This document shows positions 35,100 to 47,650 of a stretch of 64,000 nt of DNA, piece after piece. Numbering within the stretch: the stretch's first letter is position 1; each line of letters opens with the position of its first letter. Source of the DNA: Macrostomum hystrix (lineage: Eukaryota; Platyhelminthes; Macrostomidae). The stretch lies in assembly GCA_950097015.1 (NCBI GenBank), contig CATNEN010000007.1, positions 3,472,001 to 3,536,000 on the forward strand, in the 5' to 3' direction. Below the pieces are notes generated by a model. It worked only from the letters and a program-made list of their open reading frames with translations, was not told the DNA's origin and did no database searches. The position numbers were made by a program, and so were the translations under genes.

Positions 35100-36125
35100 G
35101 AATGACAGGCACAACTTATGATTGACAGGTAGATTCTAGTGATTGACAGGTAGATTCTAGTGATTGACAGGTAGATTATAGTGATTGACAGGTAGATTCT
35201 AGTGATTGACAGGTAGATTCTAATGATTTACTGGTAGATTCAAATGATTGACTGGTAGATTCTAGTGATTGACAGGTAGATTCTAATGATTTATTGGTAG
35301 ATTATAGCAATAGACCGGTAAATTCTAGTGATTTACTGGCAGATTCTAATGATTTACTGGTAGGTTATACTGATTGACAGGTAGATTCTAGTGATTGACA
35401 GGTAGATTCTAATGATTTACTGGTAGGTTATAATGATTGACAGGTAGATTCTAATGATTTACTGGTAGGTTATAATGATTGACAGGTAGATTCTAATGAT
35501 TTACTGGTAGGTTATAATGATTGACAGGTAGATTCTAATGATTTACTGGTAGGTTATAATGATTGACAGGTAGATTCTAATGATTTACTGGTAGGTTATA
35601 CTGATTGACGGGTAGATTCTAGTGATTTACTGGTAGAATATACTGATTGACAGGTAGATTCTAATGATTTACTGGTAGATTATACTGATTGACAGGTAGA
35701 TTCTAATGATTTATTGGTAGATTATAGCAATTGACAGGTAAATTCTAGTGATTTACTGGCAGATTCTAATGATTTACTGGTAGGTTATACTGATTGACAG
35801 GTAGATTCTAGTGATTGACAGGTAGATTCTAATGATTTACTGGTAGGTTATACTGATTGACAGGTAGATTATAGTGATTGACAGTTAGAATCATTTTTTG
35901 CTGCTATTTTCTGATGACTGACAGGTAAATTCAATTTGATTGACAGGTAGAATTAAGTTATTGGAAGCTAGGTATTCATAGCTGGCAGGTAGTTTCTATT
36001 GATTGACAGGTAAATTCTAAATTGATGGACAATTGGACTCTATAGAGATTGACATGTAGATTGTATAGTGATTGATAGGTAGATTGAATAGTAATTGACA
36101 GGTAAATTCTATAGTGATTGACAAG
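35100..36125. repeat. 21-bp minisatellite directly after the receptor gene
   Basis: About 48 copies of a 21-bp unit (GATTGACAGGTAGATTCTAG plus T) with GATTTACTGGTAG variants that pair into a 42-bp higher-order unit around 35380-35600. It begins about 25 bp after the stop codon. An AATAAA at 36140-36145 just beyond it is the first obvious polyadenylation signal, so the array may lie in the 3' UTR. Confidence 0.95.
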
Positions 36126-36139
36126 CAGTCTAACCATAC

Positions 36140-36145
36140 AATAAA
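36140..36145 (+). terminator. Possible polyadenylation signal of the receptor gene
   Basis: AATAAA 1.06 kb downstream of the receptor stop codon, beyond the 21-bp array. I saw no nearer AATAAA in the plus sense. Use is inferred only. Confidence 0.3.
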
Positions 36146-36334
36146 AAAAGTAAGACTTATTCTACGAAAAATGTTTTTATACATCTTTTTTCTTGGTTCA
36201 TAAGTACACAAAGGGTGTCTTATGCTTATGCGTTCGTGATAAAAAATAAAAAGAGAAAATGATTTCAAAATCATTTATTTTATGGTCATGAAGAAACGCC
36301 CCCACGGTTCCTCTCAACACTCTCGAACAGCAGT

Positions 36335-37755
36335 CGAGAATCTGAGGAGTGACAGTAAGGGATCTGAGGAGTGACAGTAAGGGATCTGAGGAGTGACAGT
36401 AAAGGATCTGAGGAGTGACAGTATAATATCTGAGGAGTGACAGTATAATATCTGAAGAGTGACAGTATAATATCTGAGGAGTGACAGTAAAGAATCTGAG
36501 GAGTGACAGTATAATATCTGAGGAGTGACAGTAAGGGATCTGAGAAGTGACAGTAAAAAATCTGAGGAGTGACAGTATAATATCTGAGGAGTGACAGTAA
36601 GGGATCTGAGGAGTGACTGTAAGGGATCTGAGGAGTGGCAGTAAAGAATCTGAGGAGTGACAGTATAATATCTGAAGAGTGACAGTAAAGAATCTGAGGA
36701 GTGACAGTATAATATCTGAAGAGTGACAGTAAAGAATTTGAGGAGTGACAGTATAATATCTGAGGAGTGACAGTAAGGGATCTGAGGAGTGACAGTAAAG
36801 AATCTGAGGAGTGACAGTATAATATCTGAGGAGTGACAGTATAATATCTGAAGAGTGACAGTATAATATCTGAGGAGTGACAGTAAAGAATCTGAGGAGT
36901 GACAGTATAATATCTGAGGAGTGACAGTAAGGGATCTGAGGAGTGACAGTAAAAAATCTGAGGAGTGACAGTATAATATCTGAGGAGTGACAGTAAGGGA
37001 TCTGAGGAGTGACAGTAAAGAATCTGAGGAGTGACAGTATAATATCTGAAGAGTGACAGTAAAGAATCTGAGGAGTGACAGTAAAGAATCTGAGGAGTGA
37101 CAGTAAAGAATCTGAGGAGGGACAGTATAATATCTGAGGAGTGACAATAAGGGATCTGAGGAGTGACAGTAAAGAATCTGAGGAGTGACAGTATAATATC
37201 TGAGGAGTGACAGTATAACATCTGAGGAGTGACAGTAAGGGATCTGAAGAGTGACAGTATAATATCTGAAGAGTGACAGTAAAGAATCTGAGGAGTGACA
37301 GTAAGGGATCTGAGGAGTGACAGTAAAGGATCTGAGGAGTGACAGTAAAGGATCTAAGGAGTGACAGTAAAGGATCTGAGGAGTGACAGTAAAGGATCTG
37401 AGGAGTGACAGTAAAGGATCTGAGGAGTGACAGTAAAGGATCTGAGGAGTGACAGTAAAGGATCTGAGGAGTGACAGTAAAGAATCTGAGGAGTGACAGT
37501 AAAAGATCTGAAGAGTGACAGTAAAGGATCTGAGGAGTGACAGTAAAGGATCTGAGGAGTGACAGTAAAGGATCTGAGGAGTGGCAGTAAAGAATCTGAG
37601 GAGTGACAGTAAAAGATCTGAAGAGTGACAGTAAAGGATCTGAGGAGTGACAGTAAAGGATCTGAGGAGTGACAGTAAAGAATCTGAGGAGTGACAGTAG
37701 AAGATCTGAAGAGTGACAGTAAAGGATCTGAGGAGTGACAGTAAAGGATCTGAGT
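36335..37755. repeat. 22-bp minisatellite between receptor copies
   Basis: About 64 copies of a 22-bp unit (GATCTGAGGAGTGACAGTAA plus AG) with AAGGATC, AAGAATC and TATAATATC sub-types. The minus strand lacks stops, which produces spurious Ser/Leu-rich frames up to 532 codons (36198-37796). Confidence 0.96.
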
Positions 37756-38038
37756 AAAGTAAATATATGCAGTAAACATACAGTAAATGTATGCAACGTT
37801 ACATTAAGAGATCAATATTAGCTCGATTTTAAGGTCTCACTGTCAAACTGGGGTCTCTTTGTCAAACTCGGCAATTATCTTTTCTTCATAATCGTGACTG
37901 GCGATCTTAGCAAATGTTCTCTTGTTAACTTTGCTCAGGTCAATAAATTGCTTCGAAGTGATGGCCAAATTGATTTTGGTTGATGGAAAAAGCCGATGTA
38001 TTTATAGCAGTGAGCTGGGCGGAATGTCTTTGACTTTG
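37756..38038. other. 5' flank of the receptor pseudogene
   Basis: About 280 bp of AT-rich unique sequence, ending with a TATA-like TATTTATAG at 37999-38007, about 32 bp before an ATG at 38039. Confidence 0.45.
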
Positions 38039-38274
38039 ATGAAACTCATTGCTGGCTAGCCGCATTTGCCTGCTGCTAGGCCTCCGCTGCGTCCTTAGCA
38101 ACAGTCTGACTCTGAAGATCGCTATTGTAACCAAACCGAACCAACTTAGCGACTCGCTGATTAACTTGGCTGTGCAGAGACGAGTTAATCAGAACTGGCG
38201 AGTGCTACAGGGTCATACAATGAGCGCAGTCATCGTGAGAACCGCTGACGGACTGGAAGCGCCGAGAGACCGTG

Positions 38275-38580
38275 AGAGACTGTCTGTAGCTGTCTGTAGT
38301 TGTCAGAAGCTGTCAGTAGCTGTCAGTAATTGTCTGTAGCTGACTGTAGCTGACTGTAGCTGTCTGTAGCAGTCTGTAGCAGTCTGTTGCTTACTGTAGC
38401 TGACTGAAGCTGTCTGTAGCTGACTGAAGCTGTCTGTAGCTGTCTGTTGCTTACTGTAGCTGACTGTAGCTGACTGTAGCTGACTGTAGCTGACTGTAGC
38501 TGTCTGTAGCTGTCTGTTGCTTACTGTAGCTGACTGAAACTGTCTGTAGCTGACTTAAACTGTCTATTGCAGATTGTAGC
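38275..38580. repeat. Degenerate 10/20-bp repeats in pseudogene intron 1
   Basis: Repeats built on TGTCTGTAGCTGACTGTAGC with many substitutions. Immediately after them (38585-38670) come CATGATCCAGACAT repeats that match intron 1 of the intact gene (29780-29820), confirming intron homology. Confidence 0.85.
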
Positions 38581-38654
38581 TGATCAGCACATTCAGTACA
38601 CATGATCCAGACATCAGTACACATTATCCGCACATTCAGTGCACATGATCCAGA

Positions 38655-39026
38655 CATCAGTACACATGATCCTATTTGTCGTTGATGTCGGTTAACCAAT
38701 AGTCACTTGTGGAGTGGAGTGTGTTCCTTCTTACCAGCTCTGGTAGGTTCTTCCACGAGTCTGGCGCTCACCCATTGTAGTATAATCAATGTAATCACAC
38801 GTCTGTGATTACGATTTAATCGTTGGTTTAACGATTACTTGGAGAGGTTTAACTTCGCTCAGTAAAAGACTTCTAATTAATAAGTAATTAATTAGGATAA
38901 CTCAAGGAACTCTTACCACAAGTCATGGACCTGGAGTCCGATCCACTTCAGGCTCTCCGTTTTCTCTTTTCGGCGAGACTCTGAATCTGGGCTCGCTTCG
39001 GAGCTCTTGTATTTATAGAGATTCGG
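38655..39026. other. Foreign insert or replacement in the receptor pseudogene
   Basis: About 370 bp with no match in the intact receptor, replacing exons 2-5 and the start of exon 6. On the minus strand it has a TATAAATA (plus TATTTATA near 39010), so it might be an LTR-type promoter fragment. No terminal repeats or duplications were found, and its identity is open. Confidence 0.35.
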
Positions 39027-39414
39027 ACCCTCTCGACCCAGTCAGCGGTGTTCTGAGGCCGCTGTTCAGCTACAAGTCGACTAAGCTCACCTTTCCAAAT
39101 ACCTTTGTGGGCTTCAAGAATGAAACACTGCTCATTTGCGCACCTGAGGTATGCTTAATGTAAAATTAATTTTTTTCTCTTTTAAATTAGGCTCGGCACA
39201 CGAGTTCGCTTCGATTTCAGGAGCCGCCAATCACAACCTAATTGGAGGTATTTTCAAACAACACCGTGACTATTACGGGTCTGACTCACGATGTGCTCAA
39301 AAGTGCTCATTCTGGCTGAGAAGATGGATTTTCGGTTTGTGAGACTAGCAATGAGACCCCATTTCGTTTTAACATTTTCTCTCAAGATATGCATTATCAA
39401 TATGATATCTCATG

Positions 39415-40350
39415 CTTGTCCCCTTGATATCTAATGCCTATCCCCTTGATATCTCATGCCTATCCCCTTGATATCTCATGCCTATCCCCTTGATATCTCA
39501 TGCCTATCCCCTTGATATCTCATGCCTATCCCCTTGATATCTCATGCTTATCCCCTTGATATCTCATGCCTATCCCCTTGATATCTCATGCTTATCCCCT
39601 TGATATCTCATGCCTATCCCCTTGATATCTCATGCCTATCCCCTTGATATCTCATGCCTATCCCCTTAATATCTCATGCCTATCCCCTTGATATCTCATG
39701 CCTATCCCCTTGATATCTCATGCCTATCCCCTTGATATCTCATGCCTATCCCCTTGATATCTCATGCCTATCCCCTTGATATCTCATGCTTATCCCCTTG
39801 ATATCTCATGCTTATCCCCTTGATATATCATGCTTATCCCCTTGATATCTCATGCCTATCCCCTAGATATCTCATGCTTATCCCCTTGATATCTCATGCC
39901 TATCCCCTTGATATCTCATGCCTATCCCCTTGATATCTCATGCTTATCCCCTTGATATCTCATGCTTATTCCCTTAATATCTCATGCTTATTCCCTTAAT
40001 ATCTCTTGATATCTCATGCCTATCCCCTTGATATCTCATGCTTATCCCCTTGATATCTCATGCTTATCTCCTTGATAACTCATGCTTATCCCCTTTGATA
40101 TCTCATGCTTATCCTTTTTGATATCTCATGCTTATCCCCTTTGATATCTCATGCTTATCCCCTTTGATATCTCATGCTTATCCCCTTGATATCTCATGCT
40201 TATTCCCTTGATATCTCATGCTTATCTCCTTGATAACTCATGCTTATCCCCCTTGATATCTCATGCTTATCCCCTTGATATCTCATGCCTATCCCTTTGA
40301 TACCTTATTCCTATCCCTTTGATATCTCATGCTTATCCCTTTGATATCTT
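39415..40350. repeat. 22-bp minisatellite in pseudogene intron 7
   Basis: About 42 copies of a 22-bp unit (TTGATATCTCATGCCTATCC plus CC). CCTATCC and CTTATCC sub-types are present, and 21- and 23-bp length variants occur near the 3' end. GATATC is in nearly every unit. Confidence 0.96.
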
Positions 40351-40573
40351 ACGTTTTCCCATTGATATTCAGGTATCCAATTGACAAGATTTCATTCCCC
40401 CCATGCTCCCATCCTGATTACCAGCTTCATCACTAAGCAGCCGGACGATGGCAAGTGGGCGCCCCGCTGCCCAACTCCAGCATCTGCTCCGGCTGCGTGG
40501 GCGAGCTGTAGCAGGGAGTGAGGGAGTATGCGAAGCTGATGACTGCTATTTTTAAGTCACTTATAAAATAGAA

Positions 40574-41094
40574 AGAGGAGTCGCCGCTAGAATCGAAGGA
40601 GGAATCACAGTTAGAATCGAAGGAGGAGTCGCAGCTAGAATCGAAGGAGGGTCGCAGCTGGAATCGAAGGAGGGGTCGCAGCTGGAATCGAAGGAGGGGT
40701 CGCAGCTAGAATCGAAGGAGGGGTCGCAGCTAGAATCGAAGGAGGAGGTCAGCTAGAATCGAAGGAGGAATCGCAGCTAGAATCTAAGGAGAAATCGCAG
40801 CAAGAGTCGAAGGAGGAGCAACAGCTGGAATCGAAGGAGGAGTCGCAGCTAGAATCGAAGGAGGAATCGCAGCTAAAAGTAGAATCGAAGGAGTCGCAGG
40901 TAGAATCGAAGGAGTCGCAGCTAGAATCGAAGGAGGAATCGCAGCTATAAGTAGAATCGAAGGAGGAATCGCAGCTACATGCAGAATCGAAGGAGGAATC
41001 GCAGCTACAACTAGAGTCGAAGGAGGAGACGCAGCTAGAATCGAAGGAGGAGCTCAGCTAGAATCGAAGGAGGAGTCGCAGCTAGAATCAATGG
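40574..41094. repeat. 24-bp minisatellite in pseudogene intron 8
   Basis: About 21 degenerate copies of a unit containing GAATCGAAGGAGGAGTCGCA followed by GCTA. Length varies, with GCTACAAGTA inserts around 40870-41010. Confidence 0.92.
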
Positions 41095-42301
41095 AGGTAC
41101 AAGAGTTACAAGCTGGTCCTAAAAAAAGTGTGCAATGTCGTGAACTGATGTCGGCAGGTGGTGACCCTCTCCGCCGGTCCCTTCACCAAGACCGCAATAC
41201 GCGACAGCGTCGTGGACTTCTCCGTGCCGCTGTTCGAAGAGTCCAACGCGGTCCTGCTGCCGCGCCCGCCGCCATAGTCGAAGCTGTGGAATGTGTTCGA
41301 GTCATTCAGCCCGCAGGTGTGGCTGATGCTGATTGCCTGCATCGCAGCGTCAGTCAGGGCATTCGCCTATTTCTCACCGTTCTCGGCCTACAACCTGGAG
41401 CTTGAGTACTCCATCGCGGACGAGGTCTGGCTGCAAGCGTACATCTGGAGCATCATTGGCAGCTTCATGCAGCAGGGCCAGGACTTTTATCCATTCGCAA
41501 TGTCCGCTAGGACTGCTATGGCTTCCTGGTGGATGTTCACCGTGATTATCTACAGCGCCTACACAGGTCGGGGACGCTGTTCTCATTTTCAGTACAGAAA
41601 GGCTGCATTTAGTACAGGCTGTATTTAGTGAGGCTGTTTTGAGCACAGAAAGTGAGTTCCCAGTTCACGAGTGCTGTTATTGATACTGATTTGCCGTCCC
41701 ATCTAATCACCAGCGGACCTGACCGCCCACCTGACCGTGAGCTCAGGAGAGCTGCCAATCCAGACCCTGGACGATCTTTTAGCCCAATCCGACATCCAGC
41801 CAGTGGGGATTGTGGACACCAATCTGTACACTCTATTTAAAGAGGCCAAGTCGGGTGCCTACAAACAGATTGGAGAAATTATGCTGCTAGTACAGTCCGG
41901 TCACTGCCTTGACGAGGTTAGCTGGCTGCTCAGAAATTAAGATTGAGCAGATTGGAGACCTCGAGGAAGATCTAGTTATCCTTTCATCATGTCGCCCCAG
42001 ATGGCCACAATGAGACGGGCATGCATCAGCGACTACAGCTATCTGTTGGGCTTTGCCAATGAGCAATGCTCAGATTATTAAATTGCTAAGGAGCATTTTA
42101 GCACTGCCACTGTCGCGTTTATGTACCCGGAGGACTGCGTCTATGCGTCTACATCGGACGCCGAACCGATCGGTCTGGACGGTGTTGGGGGCTGCTTCAT
42201 CGTCGCCGGCTGCCTGTACGCCATCGGCCTCTGCATCCTCCTGCTGGAGCTGACCTGAACACGGCTGGCCCGCCGACAGCCCACCGACTGCCTGCTCTAC
42301 T

Positions 42302-43147
<846 letters not shown>

Positions 43148-43701
43148 TCTGAAAAAAGTCGCACTCGCTGACAATGGACTCAGTGTTAAGTCGCAGCAGG
43201 CCGCTGCAATCGATACTCACTGATCGACCTGTCAGACACGAGTGACTGAGGAGAAAACTTGTCAAATTGAATACGTTTCGCCGTGTTTTTTCTCTAACAA
43301 AAAATAATCACAAAACAAAACGCAAGCCACTCGGCCTGGTCTCAGCGGCTGCGAGAGCTAGCTGAAGTGATTGGCGCTGTCAGACCAGTTGGTTTTAACA
43401 AAGAAAACTGACAACTACCGCGCCAGAGCGTAGAAGTAGCCAGGGGAGATTTCAGAGTAAGGAATACTTCACCTGACACACTTCAGTCATTCTACAGCTG
43501 CCGGCTTTGCAGAGCTTCACGCCTTCAGTACTTGAATAGAAGACTGAGCTGTTGAGACAATTGGCGCAGAGAGACACAAATAGGTTTGGGACACCTTTGA
43601 AGACGGCTTTCTACGGAAGCTTTTGAGGGAAGGATATACGAAGGAAGCTTGAGAATCAGGGAACCTGTAGAGGAATGAATAATGAGGGGGTAAAGGATAA
43701 G
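43148..43701. other. Unique spacer
   Basis: About 550 bp of ordinary sequence with no recognisable gene. Frames entering from the adjacent purine tract are low-complexity artefacts. Confidence 0.45.
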
Positions 43702-44765
43702 AGAATCCTGTAGAGAGAGACAGAGAGAGAGGGAGAGAGGGAGAGAGGGAGAGAGCAAGAGAGAGGGCTAGAGGGAGAGTGGGAGAGAAGGTTAGAGGGA
43801 GAGAGCAAGAGAGAGGGCTAGAGGGAGAGTGGGAGAGAGGGTGAGAGGGAGAGAGGGAGAGAGGGAGAGAGGGAGAGAGCGAGAGAGCAAGAGAGAGGGC
43901 TAGAGGGAGAGAGGGAGAGAGGGAGAGAGCGAGAGAGCAAGAGAGAGGGCTAGAGGGAGAGAGGGTGAGAGGGAGAGAGGGAGAGAGGGAGAGAGGAGAG
44001 AGGGAGAGAGGGTGAGAGGGAGAGAGGGTGAGAGGAGAGAGGGAGAGAGGGTGAGAGGGTGAGAGGGAGAAAGGGTGAGAAAGAGGGAGAGAGGGTGAGG
44101 GGGAGAGAGGGTGAGAGGGTGAGAGGGAGAGAGGGTGAGAGGGAGAGAGGGAGAGAGGGAGAGAGGGAGAGAGCAAGAGAGAGGGCTAGAGGGAGAGTGG
44201 GAGAGAGGGTGAGAGGGAGAGAGGCAGAGAGGGAGAGAGGGCTAGAGGGAGAGAGGGAGAGAGCGAGAGAGCAAGAGAGAGGGCTAGAGGGAGAGAGGGA
44301 GAGAGGGAGAGAGCGAGAGAGCAAGAGAGAGGGCTAGAGGGAGAGTGGGAGAGAGGGTGAGAGGGAGAGAGGCAGAGAGGGAGAGAGGGCTAGAGGGAGA
44401 GAGGGAGAGAGGGAGAGAGGGAGAGAGGGAGAGAGGGAGAGAGAGAGAGAGGAGAGAGGGAGAGAGGGTGAGAGGGTGAGAGGGAGAGAGGGTGAGAGGG
44501 TGAGAGGGTGAGAGGGTGAGAAAGTGAGAGGGAGAGAGGGTGAGAGGGAGAGAGGGTGAGAGGGTGAGGGGGAGAGAGGGTGAGAGGGTGAGAGGGAGAG
44601 AGGGAGAGAGGGAGAGAGGGAGAGAGGAGAGAGGGAGAGAGGGTGAGAGGGAGAGAGGGAGAGAGGAAGAGAGGGAGAGAGGGTGAGAGGGAGAGAGGGT
44701 GAGAGGGTGAGAGGGAGAGAGGGTGAGAGGGAGAGAGGGTGAGAGGGTGAGAGGGAGAGAGGAGA
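43702..44765. repeat. Purine-only (GAGAGG) low-complexity tract, 1.06 kb
   Basis: Plus strand almost entirely G and A, in units such as GAGAGGGAGAGAGGGTGAGA. Occasional T and C occur in GGTGAGAGG, GAGAGCGAGAGAGCAAGAGA and GGGCTAGAGG. Blocks of about 60-110 bp recur. Minus-strand Ser/Leu/Pro frames are artefacts. Confidence 0.95.
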
Positions 44766-45101
44766 CAGATGTAGAGAAAAGAGACCAGGCAGCAGTGGCT
44801 GAGTGAGGGGACAGAGCTGTAGGTGGCACAGAGGAGACCCGCACTTAAAATGCAAATCAGTTGGAGCTCAACTGTTAAAAGGCCATAAGTAACGGGCTCA
44901 GATAAATCAATTTCAACAGACGGCCTGCAGGTTGGGTCGGATTCCCTCATGAACAGTTTGAAGACGGTGACGCTCTTGAAGCAGAAAATGACCATCTGGT
45001 TATCTGAAAACTTCTAGCAAACTTTTTCTACTTTGCAGACTATGACCAAAACCTGTACGAGCGTAAACTCGTTTTTTTCCAGTGATACGCGATTTTAATA
45101 G
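44766..45101. other. Unique spacer
   Basis: About 335 bp of unique sequence. On the minus strand a 60-codon stretch (44995-44815) looks mildly coding (CFKSVTVFKLFMRESD) after a TTTTCAGATAACCAG acceptor-like site, but it runs into the purine tract and has no recognisable family. Confidence 0.35.
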
Positions 45102-45625
45102 GAAACAGGGGTCCACAAACTCCGGCACGCGGACCAGGAGTGGCTTGCAAGGCCAGCACTATGGCCACTTCCTACAATGCTCTTCTCATCCCACCCCTGT
45201 CTGATCTCTTCCTGTCTCATCTCTTCCTGCCTCATCTCTTCCTGTCTCATCTCTTCCTGCCTCATCTCTCCCCTGTCTCATCTATTCCTGTCTCATCTCT
45301 CCCTTTGTCATCTCCCCCGTCTCATCTCTCCCCTGTCTCATCTCTTCCTGTCTCATCTCTCCCTATCTCATCTCTCCCCTGTCTCATCTCTTCCTGTCTC
45401 ATCTCTTCCTGCCTCATCTCTCCCTGTCTCATCTCTTCCTGCCTCATCTCTCCCCAGTCTCATCTCTTCCTGTCTCATCTCTGCCTGTCTCATCTCTCCC
45501 TGTCTCATCTCTCCCTGTCTCATCTCTCCCTGTCTCATCTCACTTGGGTCATCCGGCCCGCAATCTTTAGCCCTGGATTCTCCATTTGGCCCTGGCGCTT
45601 GGCAGAGTGGCCTACCCATGATCCC
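45102..45625 (+). mobile_element. Non-autonomous hAT-like element with an internal minisatellite
   Basis: The left end, CAGGGGTCCACAAACTCCGG, fits the CAGNGGTCCNCAAACT terminal pattern of many hAT elements. The right end (GAGTGGCCTACCCATG) is a degenerate inverted match. Both subterminal regions have hAT-MITE-like GCGGACC / GGCCCGC words. The direct repeat ATTTTAATAG flanks it at 45092-45101 and 45626-45635 (hAT target duplications are normally 8 bp). No transposase is encoded. About 360 bp of the interior is minisatellite. Confidence 0.68.
45183..45542. repeat. 15-bp minisatellite inside the hAT-like element
   Basis: About 24 copies of TCTTCCTGTCTCATC and close variants, the same motif as in receptor intron 9 (33.8-34.07 kb). 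It is stop-free in several frames. Confidence 0.93.
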
Positions 45626-45635
45626 ATTTTAATAG

Positions 45636-46427
45636 CTCAATGGCTCTTATCATTGCATTGAGCTATGGTTGTGGTTGGTGAATTTGTCCATATTGTCAGT
45701 TGGTTGGAATAAAAAATTACAGTGCTTGAGTTTGGCGAGTTTTAAGTAGGGCGGAACAGCTGCTCATCGATGGCGCCTCGGGGAAATATTCTCAGAGGAG
45801 ATTTAAGAAGAATTCCGATGGACAAAAAAGAACTCAACGTGCTGGTTTGGTCTCAGCTTAGCAACCATCTGTAAGGCATAAAAAATTCGTAATTGTAGTC
45901 CGATTCATTTTTTTGTTCCGTAGATCACAGTGAGAATATAGATTTTGAGGTAGGGAGGAATAGGTGGGTCAGTCATTGAAGAACACTTTGAGTCATCTAA
46001 ATGGGCTATGGGAGCCAGCTAGGAGCCCCTGAAGGCAATTTTAGGATATGTTTTTTATTTCACACCGCATTTGAGCTCTCCATAGGAGGACACATGGCAC
46101 ACCTGGACTTAATCGCCGTTGTCATTATTGATGGGCGGACCATAGGTTTGAGCTGATTGAAAATTCATAGTAACCATTGCATAGTCCCCCAAAAACCTTT
46201 CCATTGGAGGGGGAAAATTGGGAGGAGCCGTACTTATTTTCTAGGAATATTTAAGCTAAACACCTGGGGCAGTGGGTGCTGAGCGTGTGAGCTCAGGTCG
46301 ATGAACTGGAAATTCTAATAAGAAGTGTTTGTCAGTTATTAAAGTTTTAAAAAAGACCGATTGGTTTCAAGAAAATGGGAGAGTTGAAGATTAAATGCCG
46401 GGGAAGGGGACTTTTTGAATGAGAGTA
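45636..46427. other. Unique spacer
   Basis: About 790 bp of single-copy sequence, no coding potential or element recognised. Confidence 0.5.
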
Positions 46428-47650
46428 GGCTCTTTGGGAGAGTGGGATACTCTATGGGAGAGTGGGATACTCTATGGGTGAGTGAGACTCTATGGGAGAG
46501 TGGGATACTCTATGGGTGAGTGGGATACTCTATGGGAGAGTGGGATACTCTATGGGTGAGTGAGACTCTATGGGAGAGTGGGATACTCTATGGGTGAGTG
46601 GGATACTCTATGGGAGAGTGGGATACTCTATGGGTGAGTGGGATACTCTATGGGAGAGTGAGACTCTATGGGTGAGTGGGATACTCTATGGGTGAGTGGG
46701 ATACTCTATGGGAGAGTGGGATACTCTATGGGTGAGTGGGATACTCTATGGGAGAGTGGGATACTCTATGGGTGAGTGGGATACTCTATGGGAGAGTGGG
46801 ATACTCTATGGGAGAGTGGGATACTCTATGGGAGAGTGGGATACTCTATGGGAGAGTGGGATACTCTATGGGAGAGTGGGATACTCTATGGGAGAGTGGG
46901 ATACTCTATGGGAGAGTGGGATACTCTATGGGAGAGTGGGATACTCTATGGGAGAGTGGGATACTCTATGGGAGAGTGGGATACTCTATGGGAGAGTGGG
47001 ATACTCTATGGGAGAGTGGGATACTCTATGGGAGAGTGGGATACTCTATGGGAGAGTGGGATACTCTATGGGAGAGTGGGATACTCTATGGGAGAGTGGG
47101 ATACTCTATGGGAGAGTGGGATACTCTATGGGTGAGTGGGATACTCTATGGGAGAGTGGGATACTCTATGGGAGAGTGGGATACTCTATGGGAGAGTGGA
47201 TACTCTATGGGAGAGTGGGATACTCTATGGGAGAGTGGGATACTCTATGGGTGAGTGGGATACTCTATGGGAGAGTGGGATACTCTATGGGAGAGTGGGA
47301 TACTCTATGGGAGAGTGGGATACTCTATGGGAGAGTGGATACTCTATGGGAGACTGGGATACTCTATGGGAGAGTGGGATACTCTATGGGAGAGTGGGAT
47401 ACTCTATGGGAGAGTGGGATACTCTATGGGAGAGTGGGATACTCTATGGGAGAGTGGGATACTCTATGGGAGAGTGGATACTCTATGGGAGAGTGGGATA
47501 CTCTATGGGAGAGTGGGATACTCTATGGGAGAGTGGGATACTCTTTGGGAGAGTGGGATACTCTATGGGTAAGAGGAAGACTCTGTGGGAGAGTGTGGCA
47601 CTCTATGGGAGTGAGTGAGGATCTATGGGAGAGTGGCACACTCTATGGGT
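46428..47650. repeat. 20-bp minisatellite, second and larger locus
   Basis: About 61 copies of GGGAGAGTGGGATACTCTAT, with GGGTGAGTGGG and 17- to 19-bp variants concentrated in the first 300 bp and the last 100 bp. The centre is nearly perfect. Plus-strand frames up to 318 codons are artefacts. It lies 0.75 kb upstream of the BCL11-like start codon. Confidence 0.97.

Noticed and set aside
36198-37796. 532-codon minus-strand frame
   Set aside because: 22-bp minisatellite without minus-strand stops; peptide periodicity follows the DNA unit only.
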